Below are positions 38,164 through 47,762 of a stretch of 64,000 nt of DNA, in pieces. The translations under genes and the position numbers were made by a program. Source of the stretch: Cyanobacteria bacterium OH_CBB_238 (GTDB lineage: Bacteria > Cyanobacteriota > Vampirovibrionia > Gastranaerophilales > Gastranaerophilaceae); assembly GCA_023409995.1 (NCBI GenBank), contig JAEYQN010000024.1:1-64000 (forward strand). The letters run 5' to 3'. Position 1 is the first letter of the stretch. The number at the start of each line of letters is the position of its first letter. Below the pieces are notes generated by a model that did no database searches, was not told the origin of the DNA, and saw nothing but the letters and a program-made list of their open reading frames with translations.

Positions 38164-38985
38164 TTGACTTCAATATACGATTTTGAGCTAATTCATGATA
38201 AGGCTTCAAAAGGAGGAGTTCTTCTGTTCCACGGTTTGACTGGAAGTCCTTTCGAAATGAAAAAATATGCAAAAATTTTACACAATGATGGTTATGATGT
38301 TTTTTGCTATTCTCTACCAGGACATGGAGAATTTTGCAAGGATATACAATCAATTGTTTGGCAGGATTGGACTCTCTTTGCGCAAGAAAAATACAATAGG
38401 CTCAGATATAAATATGATGATTTCTTTATTTCAGGTCTTTGTCTAGGAGCTGTAATTGCCTTGTATCTTGCGGAGAATAATCATGACATATCTGGTGTTA
38501 TTTCATTGTCAACGACTCTATACTTAGATGGTTGGACTGTACCTTGGTATTCTTTTTTATTTCCGTTAGCTTCAAATACCATTTTAAGGTACTATTATAC
38601 ATTCCCGGAAAGAGAGCCATTTGGAATAAAAAATCCTACAATAAGGAAAAAAATCGCCTCTTTAATGACGAAAAATACAGTGGCAATGGATAATTATCCT
38701 TTGAGTTGTTTACACGAATTGAAACGTTTGTCAGCTGTGGTTAGAAAGGACATTTCGTCAGTTATTTGTCCTATCTTGATAATTCATTCTGTAGAAGATG
38801 ATTTAACCAGCACAAAAAGTGCAAAATTTGTTTATAATAACGTATCATCAGAAAAAAGAGAGTTATTAGAATTAACAGATAGCTATCACCTTATTTTATA
38901 TGACAACGAAAGGGATATCGTGTATAATAAATCATTAGAATTTTTGACAAGTCCTATAAAAAAGGAGTTGAGTGCGATAGTATGA
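38164..38985 (+). CDS. Alpha/beta hydrolase with Cys in the nucleophile position
   Basis: A 273-residue alpha/beta hydrolase similar to monoacylglycerol lipase / Est30-type carboxylesterases. The oxyanion segment is LLFHGLTGSP, the nucleophile elbow is ISGLCLGAV with Cys93 instead of Ser, and the later VEDDLTS and SYHLILYD supply the Asp and His. A Cys nucleophile is known from dienelactone hydrolases but is unusual in this group. The start is TTG with GAGG eight bases upstream, two bases after the stop of the aminotransferase gene. Confidence 0.75.
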   Translation: MTSIYDFELIHDKASKGGVLLFHGLTGSPFEMKKYAKILHNDGYDVFCYSLPGHGEFCKDIQSIVWQDWTLFAQEKYNRLRYKYDDFFISGLCLGAVIALYLAENNHDISGVISLSTTLYLDGWTVPWYSFLFPLASNTILRYYYTFPEREPFGIKNPTIRKKIASLMTKNTVAMDNYPLSCLHELKRLSAVVRKDISSVICPILIIHSVEDDLTSTKSAKFVYNNVSSEKRELLELTDSYHLILYDNERDIVYNKSLEFLTSPIKKELSAIV

Positions 38986-39338
38986 TACCTATTTTAGTTG
39001 CAATATTTGCTATTTTTAACCTAGTTTTTATAGTTTCGTATATGCTTGGGCAATACTGCATATTCAAACCTGAGTGTGCTCCAAAGCTTTCGGCATATTA
39101 TTCTACTTATTTAGCTGTTATGCTATCAATTTATTTCTTATATATTTTCATTCTTTGTATTTTTGGTGCTGTTAATCATACATACTCACTATTTGTATTT
39201 CTTTTGTTTATCATTGCTCCATTTGTGATTGGTAAATTTTCAACGTATAAAAAAATAATTGTTTATTCGAATTTACAACTTCTTTCTTTATTTCTTAGTT
39301 TGTTTTATTCTATAGCCTTGTTAATAAAATATTTCTAG
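38982..39338 (+). CDS. Small four-helix membrane protein of unknown function
   Basis: A 118-residue protein with four predicted membrane helices (about 3-23, 44-66, 70-86, 94-114) and short loops. No motif is recognised. The start overlaps the stop of the hydrolase gene (ATGA), and pabB-pabC begins 19 bases after its end, so it belongs to the same operon. Confidence 0.7.
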   Translation: MIPILVAIFAIFNLVFIVSYMLGQYCIFKPECAPKLSAYYSTYLAVMLSIYFLYIFILCIFGAVNHTYSLFVFLLFIIAPFVIGKFSTYKKIIVYSNLQLLSLFLSLFYSIALLIKYF

Positions 39339-39357
39339 GAAGTATAATATTCTGAAT

Positions 39358-41028
39358 ATGCAAATATTTGCAGACAAGGTTTTTAGAGAGCCAAAATTTG
39401 TTATAGAGGCATTTGATGCCAATTCTTTGATTGATGCTTTTCAGCTAATCGAAAAGTATAAGTCAAATAATTATTATTTGGTTGGATATATTCGTTATGA
39501 GGCAAAAGAAATATTCTTAGGAAATAGTATTTCATCTAAATTACCTCTTTTGTATTTTGAAGTATTTGATACGTATGAAGTATTTGATTATGAACACTCG
39601 GAGGATAATTTTGTTGACCTTATTAACCCTATTCCCTCAATTAATTATTCAGAATACAAAACAGCAATAGAGAAGATTAAGCTTGAGATATCAGAAGGGA
39701 ATACTTATCAAGTTAATTATACGTATGATTATAATATAGAAAAAAATATTGATTCTTTTTTACTTTATAAGGCAGTTTTACAGAACCAACGTACACCATA
39801 TAATTCTTTTTTTCAAAATAAGTATGAAGAATTTCTTTCATTTTCCCCTGAATTATTTTTTGAACTTTCTGGGAATAAAATAAAAACAAAACCGATGAAA
39901 GGAACTATAAAAAGAGGTTGTTCTTATGAGGAAGATATTAGTAATATCTCTTTCTTAAAAAATGATGAAAAGAATAGAGCCGAGAATGTTATGATTGTTG
40001 ATTTGCTGCGTAATGATTTAGGGAAAATTGCTAAAACAGGAACAGTAAAAGTTGACAAATTATTTGAAATTGAATCTCATAAAACTGTATATCAAATGAC
40101 TTCAGAAATTTCGGCTCAAATCAAAGATAATTTTACTCTCTATAATATATTTGAGGCCATTTTTCCTTGTGGGTCAATAACTGGCGCTCCTAAAATAAGC
40201 ACAATGAATATTATTGATGAGTTGGAAAAAGGTGATAGAAACATCTATTGTGGAGCAATTGGTGTTATATCAAAGGATGAAACTATATTTAGTGTTCCGA
40301 TAAGGTTATTGCATCGGTTTAATAAAGATGACTTTTATACATTGAGAGTTGGTGGTGCAATTGTTTGGGACTCGACAGCTGATGATGAGTGGCAAGAGAC
40401 GATTACAAAAATTAAGTTTCTTGGTAGCTCTCTGGATTATAAATTAGTCGAAACAATGAAGTCAGAAAATAAAAAAATTATTTTTTTTGAGGAGCACATG
40501 AACCGATTGAGGTCTTCTGCAAAAAAATTAGGTTTTGTTTGTGATTTTTTAAGTGAAAGTATAAAAAAATATTCTAATAATGATGGATTTATTCGTGTAA
40601 CTTTATCTAGGAGTGGAGAAATTGACGTCGAAGTGAAGCATATAATAGACAATTCAACAAATAAGGTGGAAATTTCGGACAGAAGAGTTCATTCTAAAAA
40701 TCTACTTCTATATCATAAAACTACTCACCGACCTTGGTATAAATTGGCTCAGGAAAAAATTGCAACTGGGCTTATTTATGATGAAATTTTTCTGAATGAA
40801 AAAGGTCAAATAACAGAAGGTGCAAGGTCAAATATTATTATAGAAAAAGCAGGGAAATTTTATACACCACCAACTTCTGTTGGTTTGTTAAATGGAATAT
40901 ATCGGCAATCACTTATAGACAAGAAAGAAGTGATAGAAAAGGTTCTACTAATTGAAGACTTACAGCATGCTGATAAGATTTTCTGTGTAAACTCAGTTAG
41001 AGGAATGAAAGAAGTAACACTCATATGA
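39358..41028 (+). CDS. pabB-pabC: Fused aminodeoxychorismate synthase component I and aminodeoxychorismate lyase
   Basis: A 556-residue fusion for p-aminobenzoate (folate) synthesis. Residues about 1-350 are a PabB domain: GNTYQVNYTYDY, KPMKGTIKRG with the Lys that marks PabB, and GSITGAPKISTM. Residues about 360-556 are a class IV PLP lyase (PabC): EEHMNRLRSSAKKLG, YHKTTHRPWYKLA with the cofactor Lys, and TEGARSNIII. The two steps are amination of chorismate and release of pyruvate. Such fusions are known. The next gene supplies the glutamine amidotransferase. Confidence 0.92.
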   Translation: MQIFADKVFREPKFVIEAFDANSLIDAFQLIEKYKSNNYYLVGYIRYEAKEIFLGNSISSKLPLLYFEVFDTYEVFDYEHSEDNFVDLINPIPSINYSEYKTAIEKIKLEISEGNTYQVNYTYDYNIEKNIDSFLLYKAVLQNQRTPYNSFFQNKYEEFLSFSPELFFELSGNKIKTKPMKGTIKRGCSYEEDISNISFLKNDEKNRAENVMIVDLLRNDLGKIAKTGTVKVDKLFEIESHKTVYQMTSEISAQIKDNFTLYNIFEAIFPCGSITGAPKISTMNIIDELEKGDRNIYCGAIGVISKDETIFSVPIRLLHRFNKDDFYTLRVGGAIVWDSTADDEWQETITKIKFLGSSLDYKLVETMKSENKKIIFFEEHMNRLRSSAKKLGFVCDFLSESIKKYSNNDGFIRVTLSRSGEIDVEVKHIIDNSTNKVEISDRRVHSKNLLLYHKTTHRPWYKLAQEKIATGLIYDEIFLNEKGQITEGARSNIIIEKAGKFYTPPTSVGLLNGIYRQSLIDKKEVIEKVLLIEDLQHADKIFCVNSVRGMKEVTLI

Positions 41029-41594
41029 TACTAATAGACAATTATGATTCTTTTACCTATAACTTAGTTCAATATCTCAGGGAACTTGGCATTGAGCCTA
41101 TTGTTTTTAAAAATGACAAAATCTCAATTCGAGAACTTCGTGAGATGAACTTTTCATCTGTTTTAATTTCTCCAGGGCCATCCAATCCTGATAATGCGGG
41201 AATTTGCATGGAGGTTATTAATGAGTTTAAAGCTTCAAAAAAAATATTGGGTATCTGCCTTGGTCACCAGTGTATTGCTCAATATTTCGGGGCAAAAATT
41301 ATAAAATTATCTAATCCAACACACGGAAAAGTTTCTAAAATTTTTTATAATGAAAATGAAAAATTATTTGAAGGAATTCCTCAAAGATTTTTGGCTACAA
41401 GATATCACTCTTTGACAGTTGATAGTTCTGAAATACCCCCAGAAGTAGAAGTCGTTGCAACGACTGAAGATAAGATAATAATGGCATTGAAGCATAAGTT
41501 ATATAAAATTTATGGGGTTCAATTCCACCCTGAAGCAATATTAACAGAGTATGGGAAAGTTTTACTTCAAAATTTTTTTTTCAATGTAGCATAG
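41025..41594 (+). CDS. pabA: Aminodeoxychorismate/anthranilate synthase glutamine amidotransferase
   Basis: A 189-residue class I amidotransferase. The nucleophile Cys is in GICLGHQCIA, and the His-Glu pair is in GVQFHPEAIL. DNYDSFTYNLVQYL is the family start. It provides ammonia to the PabB domain; it may also serve anthranilate synthase. Its start overlaps the stop of the fusion gene (ATGA), which supports a 1:1 complex. Confidence 0.93.
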   Translation: MILIDNYDSFTYNLVQYLRELGIEPIVFKNDKISIRELREMNFSSVLISPGPSNPDNAGICMEVINEFKASKKILGICLGHQCIAQYFGAKIIKLSNPTHGKVSKIFYNENEKLFEGIPQRFLATRYHSLTVDSSEIPPEVEVVATTEDKIIMALKHKLYKIYGVQFHPEAILTEYGKVLLQNFFFNVA

Positions 41595-41666
41595 TTAAAT
41601 GAGTATGTACAAATAATACCAAAATAAGCTATTATATGAATGTAGATTATAATTTTAAGAGGTAAT

Positions 41667-42203
41667 ATGGAAAACTTTAATCAGGCGATCTCAAATATCT
41701 TGAATAGAAAAAGTGTTAGAAAATTTCTTGAAAATAAGGTAGAAGAAGATAAAATTAAGCAAATATTAGAAGCGGCAATGGCTGCTCCTAGTGCTGTTAA
41801 TAATCAACCATGGTTATTCTTTGTGATTGACGATAGGGGGCTTCTTGATAGATTAGCGAATGAACTTCCTTATTCAAAAATGTTGACGACGGCTCCGCTC
41901 GCAATGGTTGTCTGTGGAGATCTGGAGTTGGCATCAGAAGGATGGGAGCAAGAATTCTGGATTCAAGATTGTAGCGCAGCTACTGAGAATATTTTATTAG
42001 CGGTTGAAGCTTTAGGCTTAGGGGCTGTTTGGACGGCTGTGTACCCATCTGAAGATAGGGTGGAAATTGTAAGAAATATTCTTAATATACCAAAAAACTT
42101 GATGCCTCTTAATGTTATTCCAATTGGTTATCCTGCAGCAAATTTACATTCGCAGAAGAAGTGGGATGACTCGAAGATTAATTATAATGCATGGACGAAT
42201 TAA
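41667..42203 (+). CDS. Nitroreductase-family FMN oxidoreductase
   Basis: A 178-residue protein. RKSVRKFLENKV at the N-terminus is the FMN phosphate-binding start, followed by AMAAPSAVNNQPWLFFVI and the late GLGAVWTAVYP, as in nitroreductases. It should use NAD(P)H and FMN; the substrate is unknown. AGAGG lies before the ATG. It stands alone between the pab operon and the GH13 gene. Confidence 0.88.
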   Translation: MENFNQAISNILNRKSVRKFLENKVEEDKIKQILEAAMAAPSAVNNQPWLFFVIDDRGLLDRLANELPYSKMLTTAPLAMVVCGDLELASEGWEQEFWIQDCSAATENILLAVEALGLGAVWTAVYPSEDRVEIVRNILNIPKNLMPLNVIPIGYPAANLHSQKKWDDSKINYNAWTN

Positions 42204-42266
42204 TAATACTTAATAAATACAGATTTTAGGCAAAAATTAATATTCCTAGTACTTATAATCACTGTC

Positions 42267-44564
42267 ATGAGCATCCAGAATATAAATATTAAAAATACGA
42301 ATCTTGTGGACTCTAGAGTTGTTCGTAATGATTTTAAACCCGAAACTAAATTTGTTCCGGCTAAATCTTCTGCACTGAAAATGGGCTCTATTCCTATAGA
42401 AAGCTATAAGGCTTACAGCAATATTAGCTTTAAGGCTTCAATGGAACAACATTTGGGGCAAGGTGCAAGATATATCGGTGATGGTGTTACAAAGTTTACA
42501 TTAACTGCTCCAAATTTGAGAGAGGTTGAGTTAAATGCTTTTTCTCAAGATCCAACAGATGAAGATGCTATTTTATCCAGAGTTATCAAGATGGAGAAAA
42601 ATGGCGGACGTTTTGAAAAAGTTGTAGATGGTATAAATCCTGGGGATAAATACTTTTACACAATAACAAAAAAAGATGGAACTAAAATGGATGTATATGA
42701 TCCTAGAGCTGATTATTTACCATTTGATATTTTAGATTGCGATGAATATTCGAATCTGGCGGAAGTAGTTGATCATGATAGTTATGAATGGACAGATACT
42801 AATTGGATGCACAGACGTGCCTTGAGGTCAAGATTAACAGAAGGGTGGGGATTGCCTTCTGACACAGTGCTTGAGTCTATGCATATTGGTGCGTTAGGTG
42901 GTTTTAAGGAAGCAAAAAAAGAATTAGCAAGAATTGCTGATTCTAAAGTCGCAAATACAGTTAGAATTATGCCTATTGGTGAATTTTATGGTAAAAAAAA
43001 CTGGGGTTATGATGAAGTTGCAAAATATGCAGTGGAAAATAGTTATGGATCACCTGATGATTTCAAGGATTTTGTGAATTTTGCACATGAAAAAGGGATT
43101 TCAGTTATTCTAGATGTTGTTCCAAATCACTTTGGCCCATTTGGATCAGTTATACAAGAATTTATTCCAGCATTTGATAATCATGTGCAAACTCCTTGGG
43201 GTAACGCTCCAAACTATAATGGAAAAAATAATGAGTATATGCGTTCTTATATGACTGACATGCTTATGAATTGGGCTGTTAATTATCATGTTGATGGTTT
43301 TAGAATGGATGCAACTCATCATATGAAGTCGGACGATGCTTTACTGGAAATCATGTCTGAATTAAGGTCTCATAGTGAAACAAAGGATTTAATCTTGTAT
43401 CCTGAAGATATGAGGATTTCTCGTACAAGGGCAAATGCCAATATGCCAAAAGAGGTTAGTGACAAAAATTGGGGCTTTGATGCTATAACAACTTTTGATT
43501 TTTATAAATCTTTATTAGCAAATGTCACAAAAGAAGATCATCATGGAATCGGTCCTAGTCTTTTTCAGCTGGAGCGCATTTATGGCAAAACTATTCTTAA
43601 TTCTCATGAAGATATGGTAAAAGATGATATGCTTGCGGATCCTTCATATAGACAAAAATGCAGAGATAATTTGCAACTGCCTGAACAAAGCGCAAATAAT
43701 TATCTCATTAATATTTCTAACCAAGACGAAATAGGTAATGATGCCGGTGGAAGACGTAATTTAGTTGATGTTCTCTCATCTAATTTAGGAATGACTTTGA
43801 GATGTGATATGAATTGGCAGAAAGCACAATCTCTTATCTTTGAGATGATTAAACATTATGCGAAAACAGGAAAATGTTTGCCTGAAGAACAACAAAAAAG
43901 TTTAGGTATTTTAAATCCTGTTGATAATGATACTTTTGTTAAAGAAATAAGGAAAGCTTTTGAGGCTAACAAACTGATATTTGGTGCTATGATGATGCAT
44001 CCAAGCCCTAAAGAATTTTTTATGGGCGATGAAAGAGGCGAGTTGAGTCCTTTTAAATTCTTTAGTGAATATCCAAATTCTGCAGTTAATCCAGATACAA
44101 ATAGAAAAGTAGTAGATGAGATTGCAGATGAAAAAGGATATAGACCCGATTTAAAAGCATTTGAAGAGTCAAAAATGGATCAAGATTCTTATCGAGTTGA
44201 CTGGATATCTCAGGGAATGACTTCTTTTGCTAAAGATTTTGCAAAGCTGGTTAAAAATAATACAGTTTTTAAGTCTGGAGATTTTTCTAAGCTTTGTTCG
44301 TACTCTCACAACGCAGAAGATGTTCTAGAAGTTAAGCGATATAATGATTATAATGATCAAGTTATAGCTGTTATGAATTTTAGTTCTGAGCCAAAATATA
44401 ATTTTGAGTTGAAGACCACAGACGCATTTAAAGTAAAAGAGATAATAAACAGTAATAGTTCAGTTTATTCAGGTAATGGTCAATTTATAAATAAGACAGG
44501 TGTAGAAGGCAGAAAAATAACACTTCCTCCAAACAGCATTGTGGTTTTTGAACCTGTAAAATAG
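42267..44564 (+). CDS. GH13 alpha-glucan enzyme, TreZ/branching-enzyme-like, with lineage-type leader
   Basis: A 765-residue protein. Residues 1-60 are a Ser/Asn-rich leader ending NISFKAS. A CBM48-type beta domain follows (about 65-150). The GH13 barrel has region I with Asp283/His288 (LDVVPNHFG), the nucleophile Asp348 (GFRMDATHH), the acid Glu380 (LYPEDM) and region IV Asp489 (NQDEIGN), where the usual His is Gln. ESMHIGALGGF and the NQDEIGN form resemble malto-oligosyltrehalose trehalohydrolase (TreZ). TreY is not seen. A role in glycogen or trehalose metabolism is likely; the precise reaction is open. Confidence 0.8.
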   Translation: MSIQNINIKNTNLVDSRVVRNDFKPETKFVPAKSSALKMGSIPIESYKAYSNISFKASMEQHLGQGARYIGDGVTKFTLTAPNLREVELNAFSQDPTDEDAILSRVIKMEKNGGRFEKVVDGINPGDKYFYTITKKDGTKMDVYDPRADYLPFDILDCDEYSNLAEVVDHDSYEWTDTNWMHRRALRSRLTEGWGLPSDTVLESMHIGALGGFKEAKKELARIADSKVANTVRIMPIGEFYGKKNWGYDEVAKYAVENSYGSPDDFKDFVNFAHEKGISVILDVVPNHFGPFGSVIQEFIPAFDNHVQTPWGNAPNYNGKNNEYMRSYMTDMLMNWAVNYHVDGFRMDATHHMKSDDALLEIMSELRSHSETKDLILYPEDMRISRTRANANMPKEVSDKNWGFDAITTFDFYKSLLANVTKEDHHGIGPSLFQLERIYGKTILNSHEDMVKDDMLADPSYRQKCRDNLQLPEQSANNYLINISNQDEIGNDAGGRRNLVDVLSSNLGMTLRCDMNWQKAQSLIFEMIKHYAKTGKCLPEEQQKSLGILNPVDNDTFVKEIRKAFEANKLIFGAMMMHPSPKEFFMGDERGELSPFKFFSEYPNSAVNPDTNRKVVDEIADEKGYRPDLKAFEESKMDQDSYRVDWISQGMTSFAKDFAKLVKNNTVFKSGDFSKLCSYSHNAEDVLEVKRYNDYNDQVIAVMNFSSEPKYNFELKTTDAFKVKEIINSNSSVYSGNGQFINKTGVEGRKITLPPNSIVVFEPVK

Positions 44565-44566
44565 AT

Positions 44567-45250
44567 TTATCTCAGATATACACCAGTAATGTATTCGTTT
44601 AATATTTTTATTATTTTGTCAAATTCGTCTTTTGAACAAGATCTTTCGTTTAAAAAGCTATTGTCTAGCGGTTTACTTGGAATGAATTCTTGCAAGTAAT
44701 ATTTATTTGCGCTTTTTAGCATAATTCCTATTTCTCTAAAATCATCTAGTATTAGTTGTGATTTTACGACAGTTGTTCGAAATTCGTAATCAACTCCAGA
44801 ATTAATTATAGTATCTATACTTTTTACTATGTCAGAGGTATTGCATTTTTTATTTGTTATATGTCTGTATTTATAAAGTGGTGCCTTTATGTCCATTGCA
44901 ACGTAATCTAAAAGCTTTAATTTTATCAGCTTATTAAGAAGCTGTGGATTTGTACCATTTGTATCTAACTTTAAAAGAAAGCCCATTGATTTTATATTTT
45001 GAGCGAATTCTTCTAAATCTGATTGAATTGTTGGTTCTCCTCCTGAAATAACGACAGCATCTAACTTATTAATCCTTGTTTTAAGAAACTCCAGAACATA
45101 TTGTGTATCAATGCTAGGATTTTGCATGTTTACAAGTTCTGGATTATGACAATAGCCGCATTTCAAATTGCAACCCTGAGTGAAGATTATTGCGGAAATT
45201 TTTCCAGGATAATCAATCAGTGATGTTTTTTGTAGACCACCAATATTCAT
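44567..45250 (-). CDS. nrdG: Anaerobic ribonucleotide reductase activating protein
   Basis: A 227-residue radical SAM protein. QGCNLKCGYCHNPEL holds the CX3CX2C cluster motif; SGGEPTIQSDLEEF follows. It belongs to the pyruvate formate-lyase activase-like group and installs the glycyl radical on NrdD. Its start overlaps the nrdD stop (TAATG on the reverse strand), so the pair is coupled. The match to the NrdD partner settles the assignment. Confidence 0.9.
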   Translation of the reverse strand: MNIGGLQKTSLIDYPGKISAIIFTQGCNLKCGYCHNPELVNMQNPSIDTQYVLEFLKTRINKLDAVVISGGEPTIQSDLEEFAQNIKSMGFLLKLDTNGTNPQLLNKLIKLKLLDYVAMDIKAPLYKYRHITNKKCNTSDIVKSIDTIINSGVDYEFRTTVVKSQLILDDFREIGIMLKSANKYYLQEFIPSKPLDNSFLNERSCSKDEFDKIIKILNEYITGVYLR

Positions 45251-47397
45251 TAGCTACAGAGAATTTCCTGTTCACATTTAATTCGTGTATCATTGTTAAC
45301 GTCAAAAGTGACCCTTTTATAGTATTCGGCAGTTTTGCCTTCATTCCACTGTTTAACCGGTCTTATAAAGCCAACTACTCTTGTATATACTTCACACTCT
45401 TCGCCACATTTTGGGCAATTAAAATGTTCCCCTGTTAAATAACCATGGCTTGAGCAAGTGCTGAAAGTTGGTGAGAATGTGAAGTATGGTAGTTTATAAT
45501 TATTGCAAACTTTTTGTACCATATTTTTCATTACTTCTATGTCTTTGATTCTTTCTCCAGCAAAAATATGTACAACTGTTCCACCAGTGTACTTGGTTTG
45601 TAAGTCATCTTGGTGGTCTAGGACTTCAAATAAATCATTAGTATAATTAACAGGTAGTTGTGAAGAATTTGTATAAAAAGGTTCAGATCCTTTATTACTA
45701 TAATCGTCTTCATTGGAACATTTAATTGTAGAGAATGTTTCTTTGTCCATTTTTGCAAGTCTATAAGACGTTCCTTCTCCCGGTGTTGCCTCTAAATTAT
45801 AGTTGTTACCTGTTTGAACTTGATATTCTTTAATTGTTTCTCTCATGAAATCCATTACTTCAAGAGCAAATGCCTTCCCTTCTTCTGAGCCGATTTCTTG
45901 GTTTAATAGATTGCTACAAGCTTCATTCATTCCAATTAACCCAATGGTTGAGAAGTGATTTTTCCAATATACGTCATACCTTGCTTTTATATCTCTTAAA
46001 TAAAATTTAGTATAAGGATATAAGTCTTTGTCCGTAAATTTTTCAAGAATTTTTCTTTTTAGTTCTAAACTATCCTTTGCTATATCCATTTTTTCTTTTA
46101 GCATTGAGAGAAATTCTTCTTTTGTGTTTGCTAAAAATCCAAGTCGAGGTAGGTTTATTGTGACCACTCCAATTGATCCTGTGAGAGGATTTGAGCCAAA
46201 CAAGCCTCCACCTCTATATTCAAGTTCTCTATTGTCAATTCTTAATCTGCAGCACATAGATCTGGCATCTTCTGGATTCATATCTGAATTTATGAAATTC
46301 GAGAAATAAGGTATACCATATTTTGCAGACATTTCCCATAAGCCATCCAGCTCTTTATTATCCCAGTTAAAATCTTTTGTTATGTTATAAGTCGGTATTG
46401 GGAACGAAAAGACTCGTCCACTATTATCTCCATTCATCATTATTTCGAAGAATGCTTTATTTATCATATCCATTTCTGTTTGAAATTCACCATATGTTTT
46501 TTCCATTGATTCGCCGCCAATAATAACGTATTGTTCGGCATAGTAGCTTGGAACTGTTAAATCCATCGTTACATTTGTAAATGGTGTCTGAAATCCTGTT
46601 CTGGTTGGTACATTCATATTGAACACAAATTCTTGCATTGCTTGTTTTACTTGGCTGTAGTCCAATTTATCATAATATACAAATGGAGCAAGTAATGTGT
46701 CAAAATTTGAAAAAGCTTGTGCACCCGCAGACTCACCTTGCATTGTGTATAAGAAGTTAACCATTTGTCCAAGAGCAGTTCTGAAGTGTTTAGCCGGTGC
46801 GCTTTCAACTTTTCCCTTAACTCCTTTAAAACCTTCCATTAATAAATCTTTTAAATCCCAGCCAACACAGTATCCGGACAGCAGATTCAGGTCATGAATA
46901 TGTATGTCTCCATTTTTGTGTGAGTTCTTTATTTCATCTGTATAAATTTTATTTAGCCAATAATTCTTACTTATATTTGATGAAATATAGTTATTTAACC
47001 CTTGAATTGAATAAGACATATTAGAATTTTCTTTTACTTCCCAATCTAGCTTTGATAAGTATTCATCGACCATGTCTGTATTTGCTTTTTCTGTGAATTT
47101 CCTTATTCTTGAATGTTGTTCTCTATAAATAGCATAGGATTTTGCTGTTTTTTTATAGTCAGAAGAAAATAACACATCTTCCACCATATCTTGAATATCC
47201 TCGACCGTAGTAACTTCTGTTAGATCTGATTTATTGGTCAGCATCTGTGTCGCTAGTTCAATTACTTTTTGGGTTAAGGATTTTGCTGTTGTTTGGTCAA
47301 ATTCTTTCGTTGCAGTTCCAGCTTTTTCTAGCGCATTTGTGATTTTATCTGCATTAAATTCTTCTAATTTGCCGTCTCTTTTGATTATTTTTTCCAT
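45250..47397 (-). CDS. nrdD: Anaerobic (class III) ribonucleoside-triphosphate reductase
   Basis: A 715-residue glycyl radical enzyme that makes deoxyribonucleotides without oxygen. An ATP-cone domain spans about residues 3-95. The catalytic body includes NTRTGFQTP-like stretches, RMCCRLR-type and GRVFSFPIPTYNI segments. The C-terminus has CSSHGYLTGEHFNCPKCGEEC (zinc Cys4) and RVVGFIRPVKQWN with the glycyl radical Gly. AGGAGA precedes the ATG. It marks an anaerobic life style. Confidence 0.93.
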   Translation of the reverse strand: MEKIIKRDGKLEEFNADKITNALEKAGTATKEFDQTTAKSLTQKVIELATQMLTNKSDLTEVTTVEDIQDMVEDVLFSSDYKKTAKSYAIYREQHSRIRKFTEKANTDMVDEYLSKLDWEVKENSNMSYSIQGLNNYISSNISKNYWLNKIYTDEIKNSHKNGDIHIHDLNLLSGYCVGWDLKDLLMEGFKGVKGKVESAPAKHFRTALGQMVNFLYTMQGESAGAQAFSNFDTLLAPFVYYDKLDYSQVKQAMQEFVFNMNVPTRTGFQTPFTNVTMDLTVPSYYAEQYVIIGGESMEKTYGEFQTEMDMINKAFFEIMMNGDNSGRVFSFPIPTYNITKDFNWDNKELDGLWEMSAKYGIPYFSNFINSDMNPEDARSMCCRLRIDNRELEYRGGGLFGSNPLTGSIGVVTINLPRLGFLANTKEEFLSMLKEKMDIAKDSLELKRKILEKFTDKDLYPYTKFYLRDIKARYDVYWKNHFSTIGLIGMNEACSNLLNQEIGSEEGKAFALEVMDFMRETIKEYQVQTGNNYNLEATPGEGTSYRLAKMDKETFSTIKCSNEDDYSNKGSEPFYTNSSQLPVNYTNDLFEVLDHQDDLQTKYTGGTVVHIFAGERIKDIEVMKNMVQKVCNNYKLPYFTFSPTFSTCSSHGYLTGEHFNCPKCGEECEVYTRVVGFIRPVKQWNEGKTAEYYKRVTFDVNNDTRIKCEQEILCS

Positions 47398-47762
47398 TGC
47401 ATCTCCTATTCCCTATATTGAGCTTGATATTCTGGATATTTACAAAATGTTCTTAATATTTTTGTAAAATACTTAACTAACTTTTAGTTAGATTTTTGGT
47501 TGAAAAATATATACATGTAACATAAATGCCAGCCAGATTTTTAATTGCTAATTACTTAAGTTTATTCCTCGCTTATTTTCATGTCAAGGAACAAATATGT
47601 AATTATTTCTTCTTTGTAACGAGGGTATTTTTCTATTTTGTCTATTACCCAATTGGTGTTGATAATATAATTTTAGCTTGTTAGGATTACTTTTATATTA
47701 TTATTTCTCCATATATGGCAAAAAATAATATTTTGGGTTTTAGTATAGTTAAAGAGGTCATT
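47398..47762. promoter_or_regulatory. Divergent intergenic region with inverted repeats upstream of nrdD
   Basis: This 365-base gene-free stretch separates nrdD (reverse) from a forward membrane-protein gene. About 45 bases before nrdD there is TTACAAAA at 47440-47447 and its complement TTTTGTAA at 47460-47467, 12 bases apart, then CTAAC / GTTAG at 47477-47491. These could be regulator sites for nrdDG. TATAAT at 47666-47671 is a plausible -10 for the forward gene. I see no coding frame or stable RNA in the rest. Confidence 0.45.
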
